A DNA stretch of 64,000 nt. Source: Denitrificimonas halotolerans (GTDB lineage Bacteria; Pseudomonadota; Gammaproteobacteria; Pseudomonadales; Pseudomonadaceae). The stretch covers positions 1 to 64,000 of the forward strand of contig NZ_JAXIVU010000013.1 in assembly GCF_034259425.1 (NCBI RefSeq), written 5' to 3'. A program made the position numbers and the translations under genes. A model generated the notes under the pieces. The model did no database searches. It was not told the origin of the DNA and saw only the letters and a program-made list of their open reading frames with translations. Of the stretch, positions 7,754-16,739 are shown in pieces (position 1 is the stretch's first letter; every line of letters begins with the position of its first letter).

Positions 7754-9130
7754 TTACATTTTGCTCGCTTTTTCAATGGCTTCATCGATGGTACCAACCA
7801 TGTAGAACGCTTGTTCTGGCATGTCATCGTAGTCACCATTCAAGATACCTTGGAAACCACGGATGGTTTCTTTCAGCGATACGTATTTACCTGGCGCACC
7901 AGTAAAGACTTCTGCCACGAAGAATGGCTGAGATAGGAAGCGCTGGATTTTACGTGCACGAGATACTAACTGCTTATCTTCTTCAGACAGCTCGTCCATA
8001 CCTAGAATCGCAATAATATCTTTAAGCTCTGTGTAACGTTGCAATACATATTGAACACCACGAGCACAATCATAGTGCTCTTGACCAATCACAGCAGCGT
8101 CAAGCTGACGTGAAGTTGAGTCCAGTGGGTCAATAGCAGGGTAAATACCCAAAGATGCAATGTCACGGGACAAAACAACGGTAGCATCCAAGTGCGCAAA
8201 CGTAGTTGCTGGCGATGGGTCAGTTAAGTCATCCGCAGGTACGTAAACGGCTTGAATAGAAGTAATAGAACCTGCTTTAGTCGAGGTAATACGCTCTTGC
8301 AGAACACCCATTTCTTCAGCCAACGTTGGTTGGTAACCTACTGCAGAAGGCATACGACCTAATAATGCAGATACCTCAGTACCAGCCAAGGTGTAACGGT
8401 AAATGTTGTCAATAAACAACAATACATCACGACCTTCGTCACGGAATTTTTCCGCCATGGTCAAACCAGTCAAAGCAACACGTAAACGGTTACCTGGTGG
8501 TTCGTTCATCTGACCATAAACCAGTGCTACTTTATCGAGTACGTTAGAGTCCTTCATCTCGTGATAGAAGTCGTTACCTTCACGAGTACGCTCACCCACA
8601 CCCGCGAATACTGAGTAACCGCTGTGCTCGATCGCAATGTTACGGATCAGCTCCATCATGTTTACGGTTTTACCAACACCGGCACCACCGAACAAACCGA
8701 CTTTACCACCTTTAGAGAATGGGCAAATCAGGTCAATAACCTTAATACCTGTCTCTAAAATTTCATTGCCGCCTGCTTGCTCAGCGTAAGAAGGTGCAGC
8801 GCGGTGAATACCCCAACGCTCTTCTTCGCCAATTGGACCCGCTTCATCAATTGGGTTACCCAGTACGTCCATAATACGACCAAGAGTTTTAACACCCACT
8901 GGTACAGTAATAGGTCCGTTTGTATTAACCACTTCTAAACCACGTTTTAGACCTTCGGTCGAACCCATGGCAATAGTACGTACTACACCGTCACCCAACT
9001 GCTGTTGAACTTCGAGTGTAGTTTCAACGCCCTGTACTTTCAGTGCGTCATAAATGTTCGGTACCTGTTCGCGTGGAAATTCCACGTCGATAACGGCGCC
9101 GATGATTTGAACGATACGTCCGCTACTCAT
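7754..9130 (-). CDS. atpD: ATP synthase F1 beta subunit
   Basis: A 458-residue catalytic subunit. The P-loop GGAGVGKT (about residues 148-155), the GERTREGND catalytic Glu/Arg region, the Walker B LLFIDNIYRYT and the ALLGRMPSAVGYQPTL segment are all intact. The usual ...NIFRFTQAGSEVS appears here as NIYRYTLAGTEVS, a tolerated variant. Gene order and spacing within the operon are canonical. Confidence 0.97.
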   Translation of the reverse strand: MSSGRIVQIIGAVIDVEFPREQVPNIYDALKVQGVETTLEVQQQLGDGVVRTIAMGSTEGLKRGLEVVNTNGPITVPVGVKTLGRIMDVLGNPIDEAGPIGEEERWGIHRAAPSYAEQAGGNEILETGIKVIDLICPFSKGGKVGLFGGAGVGKTVNMMELIRNIAIEHSGYSVFAGVGERTREGNDFYHEMKDSNVLDKVALVYGQMNEPPGNRLRVALTGLTMAEKFRDEGRDVLLFIDNIYRYTLAGTEVSALLGRMPSAVGYQPTLAEEMGVLQERITSTKAGSITSIQAVYVPADDLTDPSPATTFAHLDATVVLSRDIASLGIYPAIDPLDSTSRQLDAAVIGQEHYDCARGVQYVLQRYTELKDIIAILGMDELSEEDKQLVSRARKIQRFLSQPFFVAEVFTGAPGKYVSLKETIRGFQGILNGDYDDMPEQAFYMVGTIDEAIEKASKM

Positions 9131-9160
9131 ATCTGGTTCCTCTGAATATTTGAACCGTTC

Positions 9161-10030
9161 TTAAACCGCGGCAGCGCCGCCGACGATTTCTGAAATTTCT
9201 TGAGTGATTGCTGCTTGACGAGCTTTGTTGTAAACCAGTTGAAGGTTATCAATAAGATCGCCAGCGTTATCTGTTGCATTCTTCATCGCAATCATTCGAG
9301 CTGCTTGTTCGCATGCTGTGTTCTCAACAACCGCTTGGTACACCTGAGATTCGATATAACGAACAATCAGTGAGTCCAGCAACTGCTGGGCACCGGGCTC
9401 ATAAATATAATCCCAAGAACCAATACGATCACCATCCAGCCCCTCGCCTTCAACCGCTAGTGGCACTAACTGCTCAACTGTTGGTTTTTGCGTCATAGTA
9501 TTTACAAACTTATTCGATACTATGTACAAACGATCGAGACGGCCTTCAGAGAAGGCATCCAGCATAATTTTGATACTGCCAATCAGGTCATTAATCCCTG
9601 GCTCCTCACCTAAATCGGTGATTGCAGCAGTGATACTGAGCCCTTGGCCTTTGAAGAAACTTACGCCTTTCTTGCCGATCACGCAGAATTCTGCTTGAAC
9701 GCCCTCTTGTTGTAAGTCCTTCATGTTATTAAACAGGGCCTTGAACAGGTTAAAGTTCAGACCACCGCACAGACCACGATCCGATGTAACAACGATGTAA
9801 CCTACACGTTTAACCGGACGTTCGACCATGAATTCATGCTTGTACTCAGCATTGGCTTCAGCTAAATGGCCAATGACCTGACGAATACGCTCTGCATAAG
9901 GACGACCTGTAACCATGCGCTGTTGTGCTTTGCGCATTTTACTGACCGCCACTTTCTCCATGGCACTGGTGATCTTTTGCGTACTTGTGATGCTCGCAAT
10001 TTTACTGCGAATCTCTTTTGCGCCTGCCAT
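9161..10030 (-). CDS. atpG: ATP synthase F1 gamma subunit
   Basis: A 289-residue central shaft subunit. It shows the family's N-terminal helix (MAGAKEIRSKIASITSTQKI), the TSDRGLCGGLN motif and the C-terminal coiled-coil helix ending ARQAAITQEISEIVGGA. It lies 51 bp after atpA and 30 bp before atpD. Confidence 0.97.
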   Translation of the reverse strand: MAGAKEIRSKIASITSTQKITSAMEKVAVSKMRKAQQRMVTGRPYAERIRQVIGHLAEANAEYKHEFMVERPVKRVGYIVVTSDRGLCGGLNFNLFKALFNNMKDLQQEGVQAEFCVIGKKGVSFFKGQGLSITAAITDLGEEPGINDLIGSIKIMLDAFSEGRLDRLYIVSNKFVNTMTQKPTVEQLVPLAVEGEGLDGDRIGSWDYIYEPGAQQLLDSLIVRYIESQVYQAVVENTACEQAARMIAMKNATDNAGDLIDNLQLVYNKARQAAITQEISEIVGGAAAV

Positions 10031-10081
10031 TTGTCACCCTTCAGGTTAAGCAAGCGGGAGTTTTAATACTCCCGCTGCGGC

Positions 10082-11626
10082 TTACCAGCTCTGAGTGGCC
10101 TTAAACTTCTCGATACCTTCTTTAATAGAAGCGTCGATATCGTTATTAAAGTCACCCTTCTCATTGATTTTCGCCATTAAGTCAGCGTAGTCACGTTTGA
10201 AGAAGGCTAACAAGGCTGCCTCGAAAGCACCCACTTTATTAACTTCTACATCAGCTAAGTAGCCACGTTCAGCAGCATACAGTGACACAGACATATCAGC
10301 GATTGACATTGGTGCATACTGTTTCTGCTTCATCAACTCGGTAACACGCTCACCGTGCTCAAGCTGCTTACGTGTTGCTTCGTCTAAATCAGAAGCAAAC
10401 TGAGCAAAAGCCGCTAATTCGCGGTATTGAGCCAAAGCGGTACGAATACCACCAGACAGCTTCTTAATGATCTTAGTCTGAGCAGCACCACCAACACGCG
10501 ATACCGAAATACCTGCGTTAACTGCTGGACGGATACCTGAGTTAAACATAGCTGACTCTAGGAAAATCTGACCATCAGTAATAGAAATTACGTTGGTTGG
10601 TACGAATGCTGAAACGTCACCTGCTTGGGTTTCAATGATAGGCAGAGCAGTTAAAGAACCGGTTTTACCTTTCACTTCACCTTTAGTGAACTCTTCAACG
10701 TACTCTTCAGATACACGTGATGCACGCTCCAACAAACGACTGTGGAGGTAGAACACGTCACCTGGGTACGCTTCACGTCCTGGTGGACGACGTAGCAAGA
10801 GAGAAATTTGACGATATGCTACAGCTTGTTTAGATAGGTCATCGTAAACGATTAACGCATCTTCACCACGGTCACGGAAGTACTCACCCATGGTGCAACC
10901 AGCATAAGGTGCTAGATATTGCAGTGCAGCAGATTCAGATGCACTTGCTGCAACAATAATAGTGTTGCTCAGCGCACCGTGTTCTTCAAGCTTACGTACA
11001 ACGTTAGCAATGGTCGATTGCTTCTGACCAATTGCAACGTAAACACACTTAATACCGCTGTCTTTTTGGTTAATAATGGCGTCAACAGCTAGAGCTGTTT
11101 TACCAATCTGACGGTCACCAATGATCAACTCACGCTGACCACGACCAACCGGAATCATCGCATCGACAGATTTATAACCTGTTTGCACAGGCTCGTCGAC
11201 CGACTTACGCCAAATTACACCCGGTGCAACTTTTTCAACTGCATCAGTTAGTTTGGTTTCGACTGGGCCTTTACCATCAATCGGATTACCCAGTGCATCC
11301 ACAACACGACCTAAAAGTTCTGGACCAACCGGAACTTCTAAAATACGTCCTGTGCACTTGGCGCTCATGCCTTCGGTTAGACCGAAAGCGCTACCCAGAA
11401 TTACAGCACCTACGGAGTCGCGCTCCAAGTTCAGTGCCATACCAAAAATACCACCTGGGAATTCAATCATTTCACCGTACATTACATCGGCTAAGCCGTG
11501 GATACGTACGATACCGTCAGACAAGCTGACGATTGTGCCTTCATTACGGGCTTGCGCAGATACATCAAGCTGAGCTATACGCTGCTTAATGATCTCGCTA
11601 ATCTCGGAAGGATTCAGTTGCTGCAT
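10082..11626 (-). CDS. atpA: ATP synthase F1 alpha subunit
   Basis: A 514-residue non-catalytic nucleotide-binding subunit of F1. It contains the P-loop GDRQIGKTALAVD, the alpha signature PAVNAGISVSRVGGAAQ and the N-terminal MQQLNPSEISEIIKQRI that contacts delta. Full length, no anomalies. It follows atpH by 15 bp. Confidence 0.97.
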   Translation of the reverse strand: MQQLNPSEISEIIKQRIAQLDVSAQARNEGTIVSLSDGIVRIHGLADVMYGEMIEFPGGIFGMALNLERDSVGAVILGSAFGLTEGMSAKCTGRILEVPVGPELLGRVVDALGNPIDGKGPVETKLTDAVEKVAPGVIWRKSVDEPVQTGYKSVDAMIPVGRGQRELIIGDRQIGKTALAVDAIINQKDSGIKCVYVAIGQKQSTIANVVRKLEEHGALSNTIIVAASASESAALQYLAPYAGCTMGEYFRDRGEDALIVYDDLSKQAVAYRQISLLLRRPPGREAYPGDVFYLHSRLLERASRVSEEYVEEFTKGEVKGKTGSLTALPIIETQAGDVSAFVPTNVISITDGQIFLESAMFNSGIRPAVNAGISVSRVGGAAQTKIIKKLSGGIRTALAQYRELAAFAQFASDLDEATRKQLEHGERVTELMKQKQYAPMSIADMSVSLYAAERGYLADVEVNKVGAFEAALLAFFKRDYADLMAKINEKGDFNNDIDASIKEGIEKFKATQSW

Positions 11627-11641
11627 GCCATGCCCCTCAAA

Positions 11642-12178
11642 TCAGGATTTCAACGCTTCGGCTAACTTATTCAGTTTGCCGCGGACCGAGCCGTCAATAA
11701 CTAAGTCACCAGCACGAATGTGCAAACCGCCAATTAAAGCGGGATTTACAGTCGCTTTGGGTTGAACGGTACGATCAAGCCGCTTAGATAAGGCGGCAGC
11801 CAGTGTTTGGAGTTGTTCTGCGCTAAGCTCAAAAGCCGACTGCACTTCAACTTCCAAGGTACGATTTGCCTGAGCCTTAACAGCTTCAAACATTTCGCTC
11901 ACCGTTGGAAGTAAAGTCAAACGGTCATTTTCACTCAGAATACTGAGGAAATTACCGAAAGAGTCATCGATATCGCCATCACACAGTTGCTTTAGAAACG
12001 CGACCTTGTCATCTTGAGTCAGCTCTGGTTTACCCAGCTGCTTAAGAACGACCGGCTCAGTTACCGCCGCTGCAGTGAGTGCCAACATCGCAGACCAAGC
12101 GTCAACTTGACCTGCTGCTGAAGCATGCTCATAAGCTGCTTTTGCGTAAGGTCGAGCAAGCGTATTGATATTCAGCAT
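11642..12178 (-). CDS. atpH: ATP synthase F1 delta subunit
   Basis: A 178-residue stator subunit joining F1 alpha to the b-subunit dimer. N-terminal helical bundle starting NTLARPYAKAAYEHA; C-terminal motif NPALIGGLHIRAGDLVIDGSVRGKL. Spacing in the operon is tight (12 bp from atpF). Confidence 0.96.
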   Translation of the reverse strand: MLNINTLARPYAKAAYEHASAAGQVDAWSAMLALTAAAVTEPVVLKQLGKPELTQDDKVAFLKQLCDGDIDDSFGNFLSILSENDRLTLLPTVSEMFEAVKAQANRTLEVEVQSAFELSAEQLQTLAAALSKRLDRTVQPKATVNPALIGGLHIRAGDLVIDGSVRGKLNKLAEALKS

Positions 12179-12190
12179 CGCTTGCCTCGC

Positions 12191-12661
12191 TTAAAGTTGT
12201 GCGGCCAATTGTTCGACCATTTTATTGTGAGCACTTGCATCCACCGATGAATCGAGGATTTTCTCTGCACCCGCAATCGCCAATACTGAAACTTGCGCAC
12301 GGAGATCTTCTTTAACGCGATTTACCTCAAGATCAATCTCTGATTTAGCACTTGCAATCAAACGGTCGCCTTCTTCGCGCGCTTGTTGCTTAGCTTCTTC
12401 AACAATTTCACTCGCTGTTTTATTCGCCTTTTCAAGCATCTCTGCAGCAGTTTTTTTAGTATCACGCAACAGTTCTGTCGCTTTTTCTTGAGCTAGCTTT
12501 AGATCGCGCTCGGCGCGTCCAGCTGCATCTAAACCTTCAGCAATTTTCTTCTGGCGTGCATCCATTGCATTCGTAATTGGTGGCCATACGAACTTCATGC
12601 AGAACCAGACAAAAATAGCGAAGGCAATCAATTGACCAACAAGTGTCAAGTTAATATTCAC
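12191..12661 (-). CDS. atpF: ATP synthase Fo b subunit
   Basis: A 156-residue peripheral stalk subunit with one N-terminal membrane helix (residues about 5-25, containing FAIFVWFCMKFVWPPI) followed by a long, charged coiled coil. Typical length and composition. It sits between atpE and atpH. Confidence 0.96.
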   Translation of the reverse strand: MNINLTLVGQLIAFAIFVWFCMKFVWPPITNAMDARQKKIAEGLDAAGRAERDLKLAQEKATELLRDTKKTAAEMLEKANKTASEIVEEAKQQAREEGDRLIASAKSEIDLEVNRVKEDLRAQVSVLAIAGAEKILDSSVDASAHNKMVEQLAAQL

Positions 12662-12745
12662 TGATCTACCTCATGCTATTTCGTTGTGTATCTGAAAGAT
12701 AACTTCGCGCAGCAAATAAATTTACTGCGCGATGAAATCGCTAGA

Positions 12746-12985
12746 TCAGCCTGCCATACCTGGAGCAACAACGAAGATCAGGTACATAGCGATACCAACA
12801 CCGATCATTGGTACGGCGTCAAGTAAACCAGCCATGATGAAGGTTTTAGTTTGTAATTGCGGTGCCAACTCAGGCTGACGCGCTGTTGATTCGAGCAGTT
12901 TGCCACCTAACAGTGCAAAGCCGATACCAGTAGCTAATGCGCCCATACCAATGATGATGGCGGCAGCGATAATTACGATTTCCAT
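12746..12985 (-). CDS. atpE: ATP synthase Fo c subunit
   Basis: A 79-residue two-helix proteolipid. The polar loop ARQPE joins the helices and the ion-binding carboxylate is Asp56 (GLLDAVPMIG). I see neither the glutamine of helix 1 nor the ES/ET pair typical of sodium-dependent rings, so this is probably proton-driven. The 84-bp gap to atpF is usual for the stoichiometry-setting part of this operon. Confidence 0.96.
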   Translation of the reverse strand: MEIVIIAAAIIIGMGALATGIGFALLGGKLLESTARQPELAPQLQTKTFIMAGLLDAVPMIGVGIAMYLIFVVAPGMAG

Positions 12986-13052
12986 AGTTACTCCTAGAGT
13001 TTTAAGTTTTAAGGTTTACAGTTAAAGTTTTGGATTAACGCTCGCTTTCGCG

Positions 13053-13865
13053 TCAATGGCTCTCGTGGGCTGCGCTCAGGTAAACGATTGACAGCACCAT
13101 GAAGATAAAGGCCTGTAACGGGATCACCAGAATATGGAAGATTGCCCATGGCCCATAAAGCGCCCACTGAACGTAAAACGGCAGTAGCGCAATCAGGATA
13201 AACACCACTTCACCAGCATACATGTTACCAAACAGACGTAATGCTAAGCTTAGTGGTTTGGTCAACAAACCTAGTAACTCAAGGAATAAGTTAAAAGGAA
13301 TCAACGACCAGTGTTTAAAAGGGGTAAATGACAGCTCTTTAGCAAATCCACCCACGCCTTTAATCTTAATGCTATAGAAAACAATTAAGAAAAAGACACC
13401 GATAGAGATACCGAACGTAGCGTTTGGATCAGCTGTAGGTACATATTTAAAGTTAGGAATACCTGCAGCAGCTGCTAAGCCTGGAATCACATCAATTGGG
13501 ATCCATTTTAAGCTGTTCATTAGCAAAATCCACATGAAAATGGTCAATGCTAAAGGTGCAATCAGGGAGCTGCGACCGTAAAAAGTATCGCGAACCATGT
13601 TTTGTACAAACTCAACCACCACTTCGACAAAGCCTTGTAGTCCTGTTGGTACTCCTTCATTTGCCTTTACAGCAACACGACGGAATAAAAACAAGAATAA
13701 AAAACCCATCAGCAATGACATCGCCATGGTATCCACGTGAATTGCCCAGAAACCCATTGCTTGGGCTTGCTCAGCAGTTTCAGCAAATTGCCATGTACCG
13801 TCTAGTTTACCGAAGGTAAGATTTTGTAGGTGGTGCTGAATATATTCAGCAGAACTTTGTGCCAT
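13053..13865 (-). CDS. atpB: ATP synthase Fo a subunit
   Basis: A 270-residue polytopic subunit forming the two proton half-channels against the c-ring. The essential arginine lies in the helix PLSLALRLFGNMYAGE, and later helices contain the conserved LQAFIFMVLSIVYL stretch ending SAAHESH. It starts 15 bp after atpI. Confidence 0.96.
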   Translation of the reverse strand: MAQSSAEYIQHHLQNLTFGKLDGTWQFAETAEQAQAMGFWAIHVDTMAMSLLMGFLFLFLFRRVAVKANEGVPTGLQGFVEVVVEFVQNMVRDTFYGRSSLIAPLALTIFMWILLMNSLKWIPIDVIPGLAAAAGIPNFKYVPTADPNATFGISIGVFFLIVFYSIKIKGVGGFAKELSFTPFKHWSLIPFNLFLELLGLLTKPLSLALRLFGNMYAGEVVFILIALLPFYVQWALYGPWAIFHILVIPLQAFIFMVLSIVYLSAAHESH

Positions 13866-13880
13866 AAATGCCTCAACCGC

Positions 13881-14279
13881 TCAACGCTTTAGAAAGCTTT
13901 TAGTCAAAAGAAGTGATGTTGCAGATGTAATCTGCACCAATATATAACCAGAGAACACAGCAAACACATTCAATGGTTTCACCCCCAAAAACAGCACTGC
14001 AAAAAACACTGCTGTAAGTATTAGTTTGCCCATCTCACCAGCCCAAAAAGACTGGACGATTACGGCGATTGAACGTGCACCAAAATACTGGAATGCCTTG
14101 TATGTAAAATACACGTTCGGTATGACTGCTACCAGCCCACCAAGCAATGCCGAGTAAGCTGCAGTCCATCCTTGTACTAACCCAAATAACAATCCGATCA
14201 GAACACCCACCGTAGCCTGTAGCACGATGACGCGAAACATTGGCTGCCGATGAAAAGGAACTTTATTTCGATACGCCAC
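13881..14279 (-). CDS. atpI: ATP synthase assembly protein AtpI
   Basis: A 132-residue, four-helix membrane protein (helices at about 18-36, 40-58, 78-97 and 104-122) that heads the atp operon. AtpI helps assemble the c-ring. The motif LGGLVAVIPNVYFTYKAF is typical of the gammaproteobacterial family. The promoter lies directly upstream at 14344-14372. Confidence 0.9.
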   Translation of the reverse strand: MAYRNKVPFHRQPMFRVIVLQATVGVLIGLLFGLVQGWTAAYSALLGGLVAVIPNVYFTYKAFQYFGARSIAVIVQSFWAGEMGKLILTAVFFAVLFLGVKPLNVFAVFSGYILVQITSATSLLLTKSFLKR

Positions 14280-14343
14280 TGTTTGCCTGATTCCTTCGCT
14301 ATTTGTTTCATCGAAACAAAAATAGCAACAAAATTGCGCGCAA

Positions 14344-14372
14344 AGTATAGTTGGCTAACGCTGTTCATTCAA
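14344..14372 (-). promoter_or_regulatory. Likely sigma-70 promoter of the atp operon
   Basis: Minus strand: -35 TTGAAT (14367-14372), 17-base spacer, -10 TATACT (14344-14349), about 65 bp upstream of atpI. It lies in the 131-bp gap after parB. Confidence 0.65.
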
Positions 14373-14410
14373 CTGTCATGTCAATATATAAGACCAACAG
14401 CTATAAAAAC

Positions 14411-15280
14411 TTAGCGAATATGTGCCAAAACCCCTTGCAACTCTTCTAATGTGCCATAACTGATTACCAGCTGTCCTTTGCCTTTTTGACCGTGTTTGAT
14501 CTGCACTTTCGTACCTAGTCGCTCGGCTAGTTTTGTTTCCAAACGCTGAACATCTGGGTCAATTATGGGTTTCTCTTTAGCAGGCTTCTCTACCTGCATA
14601 TTGCGTACCATGGCCTCGGTTTGTCTTACCGTTAGCCCTTTAGCCACAACATCTCGCGCTGCTTCTATTTGCAGATCTTCAGGTAACCCTAACAAAGCCC
14701 GCGCATGCCCCATTTCTAAATCACCATGGGCAAGCAAAGTTTTCACCTCATCAGGCAAACTGATTAAACGCAATAAGTTCGCCACACTTGCGCGCGATTT
14801 TCCCACCGCATTGGCAACCTCTTGTTGAGTCAATTCAAACTCTTTTTGCAAGCGTTGCAAAGCAATGGCTTCTTCAACCGGATTTAAATCTTCCCGCTGA
14901 ATATTTTCAATTAAAGCCATGGCGATGGCAGCTTCATCACTGACATCACGCACTAAAGCAGGAATACTCTCCAATCCTGCCAATTTTGATGCACGCCAGC
15001 GGCGCTCACCAGCAATAATTTCATAAATATTTTTTGCAACGAGACGGACAACAATGGGTTGCATCACACCCTGAGCTTTAATGGACTGCGCCAACTCTTC
15101 TAAACTGGCTTGATCCATATCGCGACGTGGCTGATATTTTCCTGGCCGAATACAAGTTAAGCTTAAATGCTGTAACTCATTTGCATTGGCTTTTACTGCC
15201 TGATCTTGCAAAGTATTCGCTGTCGCACTGCTCAATAATGCATCAAGTCCTCGTCCGAGGCCGCGTTTTCTAACCGCCAT
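14411..15280 (-). CDS. parB: Chromosome partitioning protein ParB (CTPase clamp)
   Basis: A 289-residue protein that binds parS, loads as a CTP-dependent sliding clamp and recruits SMC. The N-terminal basic segment (KRGLGRGLDALL) contacts ParA. The CTP-binding motif GERRWRAS and the ENIQREDLNP box follow, then a helix-turn-helix (LTQQEVANAVGKSRASVANLL), with a C-terminal dimerisation domain. It lies 9 bp after parA in the same operon. At least five matching parS sites occur in this window at 47.0-50.3 kb. Confidence 0.96.
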   Translation of the reverse strand: MAVRKRGLGRGLDALLSSATANTLQDQAVKANANELQHLSLTCIRPGKYQPRRDMDQASLEELAQSIKAQGVMQPIVVRLVAKNIYEIIAGERRWRASKLAGLESIPALVRDVSDEAAIAMALIENIQREDLNPVEEAIALQRLQKEFELTQQEVANAVGKSRASVANLLRLISLPDEVKTLLAHGDLEMGHARALLGLPEDLQIEAARDVVAKGLTVRQTEAMVRNMQVEKPAKEKPIIDPDVQRLETKLAERLGTKVQIKHGQKGKGQLVISYGTLEELQGVLAHIR

Positions 15281-15289
15281 AGTGATTCC

Positions 15290-16081
15290 TTATGCGTGTT
15301 TTGCAGCACGCTGTTTGGCACGCTGACGACGTGATAGCTCAGCAGCAAGCTCCAAATAAGCTAAAGCTCCACGTGACTTTTTATCGTAAGCCAAAACTGG
15401 CAAACCATGACTAGGTGCTTCTGCTAAGCGCACATTACGTGGAATAACGGTGTCATATAGTTTTTCGCCAAAATAATCTTTGAGTTGTTGCGACACATCA
15501 TTGGTTAAACTTAACCGTGGATCATACATGGTTCGCAAAATACCTTCTATTTCCAGTTCAGGATTCAACTGATCGGCAATGCGTTGAATGCTACCGATTA
15601 AATCTGTTAATCCTTCCAAAGCAAAATACTCACACTGCATCGGAATAATTACAGCGTCGGCCGCAACCATTGCGTTAATAGTCAGCATACTCAAAGAAGG
15701 CGGACAATCGATCAAAATATAGTCATAGTTACTGCGTACCGGTGCTAAAGCATCCAATAAGCGGCGTTCTTTGTTGGGTAGATCTAAAAGCACAACTTCT
15801 GCTGCAGTTAAATCACGGTTAGAAGGCAGCAATTGATAGCCACCCTCCTCTGAAAACTGCATCACATCAATTAAGTCAGCTTGTCCTGTTAGCACATCCA
15901 ACACTGAATGTTCCAAGCTATGCTTATCAACTCCACTACCCATAGTAGCGTTGCCTTGCGGATCAAGATCAATTAACAACACATGGCGGCGTGTTGCTAC
16001 AAGCGACGCTGCTAAGTTAATGCATGTTGTAGTTTTACCGACTCCACCTTTTTGGTTGGCAATTGCCACGACCTTGCCCAT
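15290..16081 (-). CDS. parA: Chromosome partitioning ATPase ParA (Soj)
   Basis: A 263-residue deviant Walker ATPase that binds DNA non-specifically and drives origin segregation with ParB. It has the deviant P-loop KGGVGKTT at the N-terminus (residues 10-17), Walker A-prime LIDLDPQGNATMG and Walker B ILIDCPPSL. No N-terminal DNA-binding extension, so it is the short chromosomal type. It lies 13 bp after rsmG. Confidence 0.96.
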   Translation of the reverse strand: MGKVVAIANQKGGVGKTTTCINLAASLVATRRHVLLIDLDPQGNATMGSGVDKHSLEHSVLDVLTGQADLIDVMQFSEEGGYQLLPSNRDLTAAEVVLLDLPNKERRLLDALAPVRSNYDYILIDCPPSLSMLTINAMVAADAVIIPMQCEYFALEGLTDLIGSIQRIADQLNPELEIEGILRTMYDPRLSLTNDVSQQLKDYFGEKLYDTVIPRNVRLAEAPSHGLPVLAYDKKSRGALAYLELAAELSRRQRAKQRAAKHA

Positions 16082-16094
16082 GTTGTCTCCTAAA

Positions 16095-16739
16095 TTATGA
16101 ATGACGTTGCAAGATCAGCAAGTGCCGCTGCCCTTGACAGCCTGGTACTTTTAAAATCTGACAACTTTCAAGACGAAAATCTTCTGGCAATGCTTGTAAC
16201 TCATCATCAGGATGTACACCTTTCATGGCTAACCACTTGGTGTTTAGGTCACCAAGGTGGCGTGTCCACTGAGTAAAGTCAGCCAGCGCACTGAAAGCAC
16301 GAGAAATAATGCCAGTAAAAGCTTGTTGTGGAGTATAGTCCTCTACTCGGCTGTGGATAACTTCTAAGTTATCCAATTTAAGCTCTAGTTTTACTTGAGT
16401 CAGAAATCGTGTTTTTTTGCCATTGGAATCTAGCAAAGTAAACCGTCGCTCTGGAAACATAATCGCTAGGGGCACACCAGGCATTCCTCCACCGCTACCT
16501 ACATCTAACCAATTATCCCCATAGAGATCGACATATTCCACTACACTTAAACTATCAAGTAGATGGCGTGACACCATTTCATTGGGATTACGCACTGCAG
16601 TTAAGTTGTAAGCTTTATTCCACTTAATCAATAAACCTAAATACTGCAGTAGTAACTCTTGCTGCTGCTGACTTAGATTTACATTAAGCTTTTTGGCGCC
16701 TTGAGTCAGTTCTTGCGCATGCCGTGCAGTCATACTCAT
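16095..16739 (-). CDS. rsmG: 16S rRNA (guanine-527-N7)-methyltransferase
   Basis: A 214-residue methyltransferase modifying G527 of 16S rRNA. The AdoMet-binding motif is WLDVGSGGGMPGVPLAI, and the NPNEMVSRHLLDSL motif precedes it, as in the family. Its ATG overlaps the stop of mnmG by 4 bp (ATGA), so the two are translationally coupled. Confidence 0.96.
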   Translation of the reverse strand: MSMTARHAQELTQGAKKLNVNLSQQQQELLLQYLGLLIKWNKAYNLTAVRNPNEMVSRHLLDSLSVVEYVDLYGDNWLDVGSGGGMPGVPLAIMFPERRFTLLDSNGKKTRFLTQVKLELKLDNLEVIHSRVEDYTPQQAFTGIISRAFSALADFTQWTRHLGDLNTKWLAMKGVHPDDELQALPEDFRLESCQILKVPGCQGQRHLLILQRHS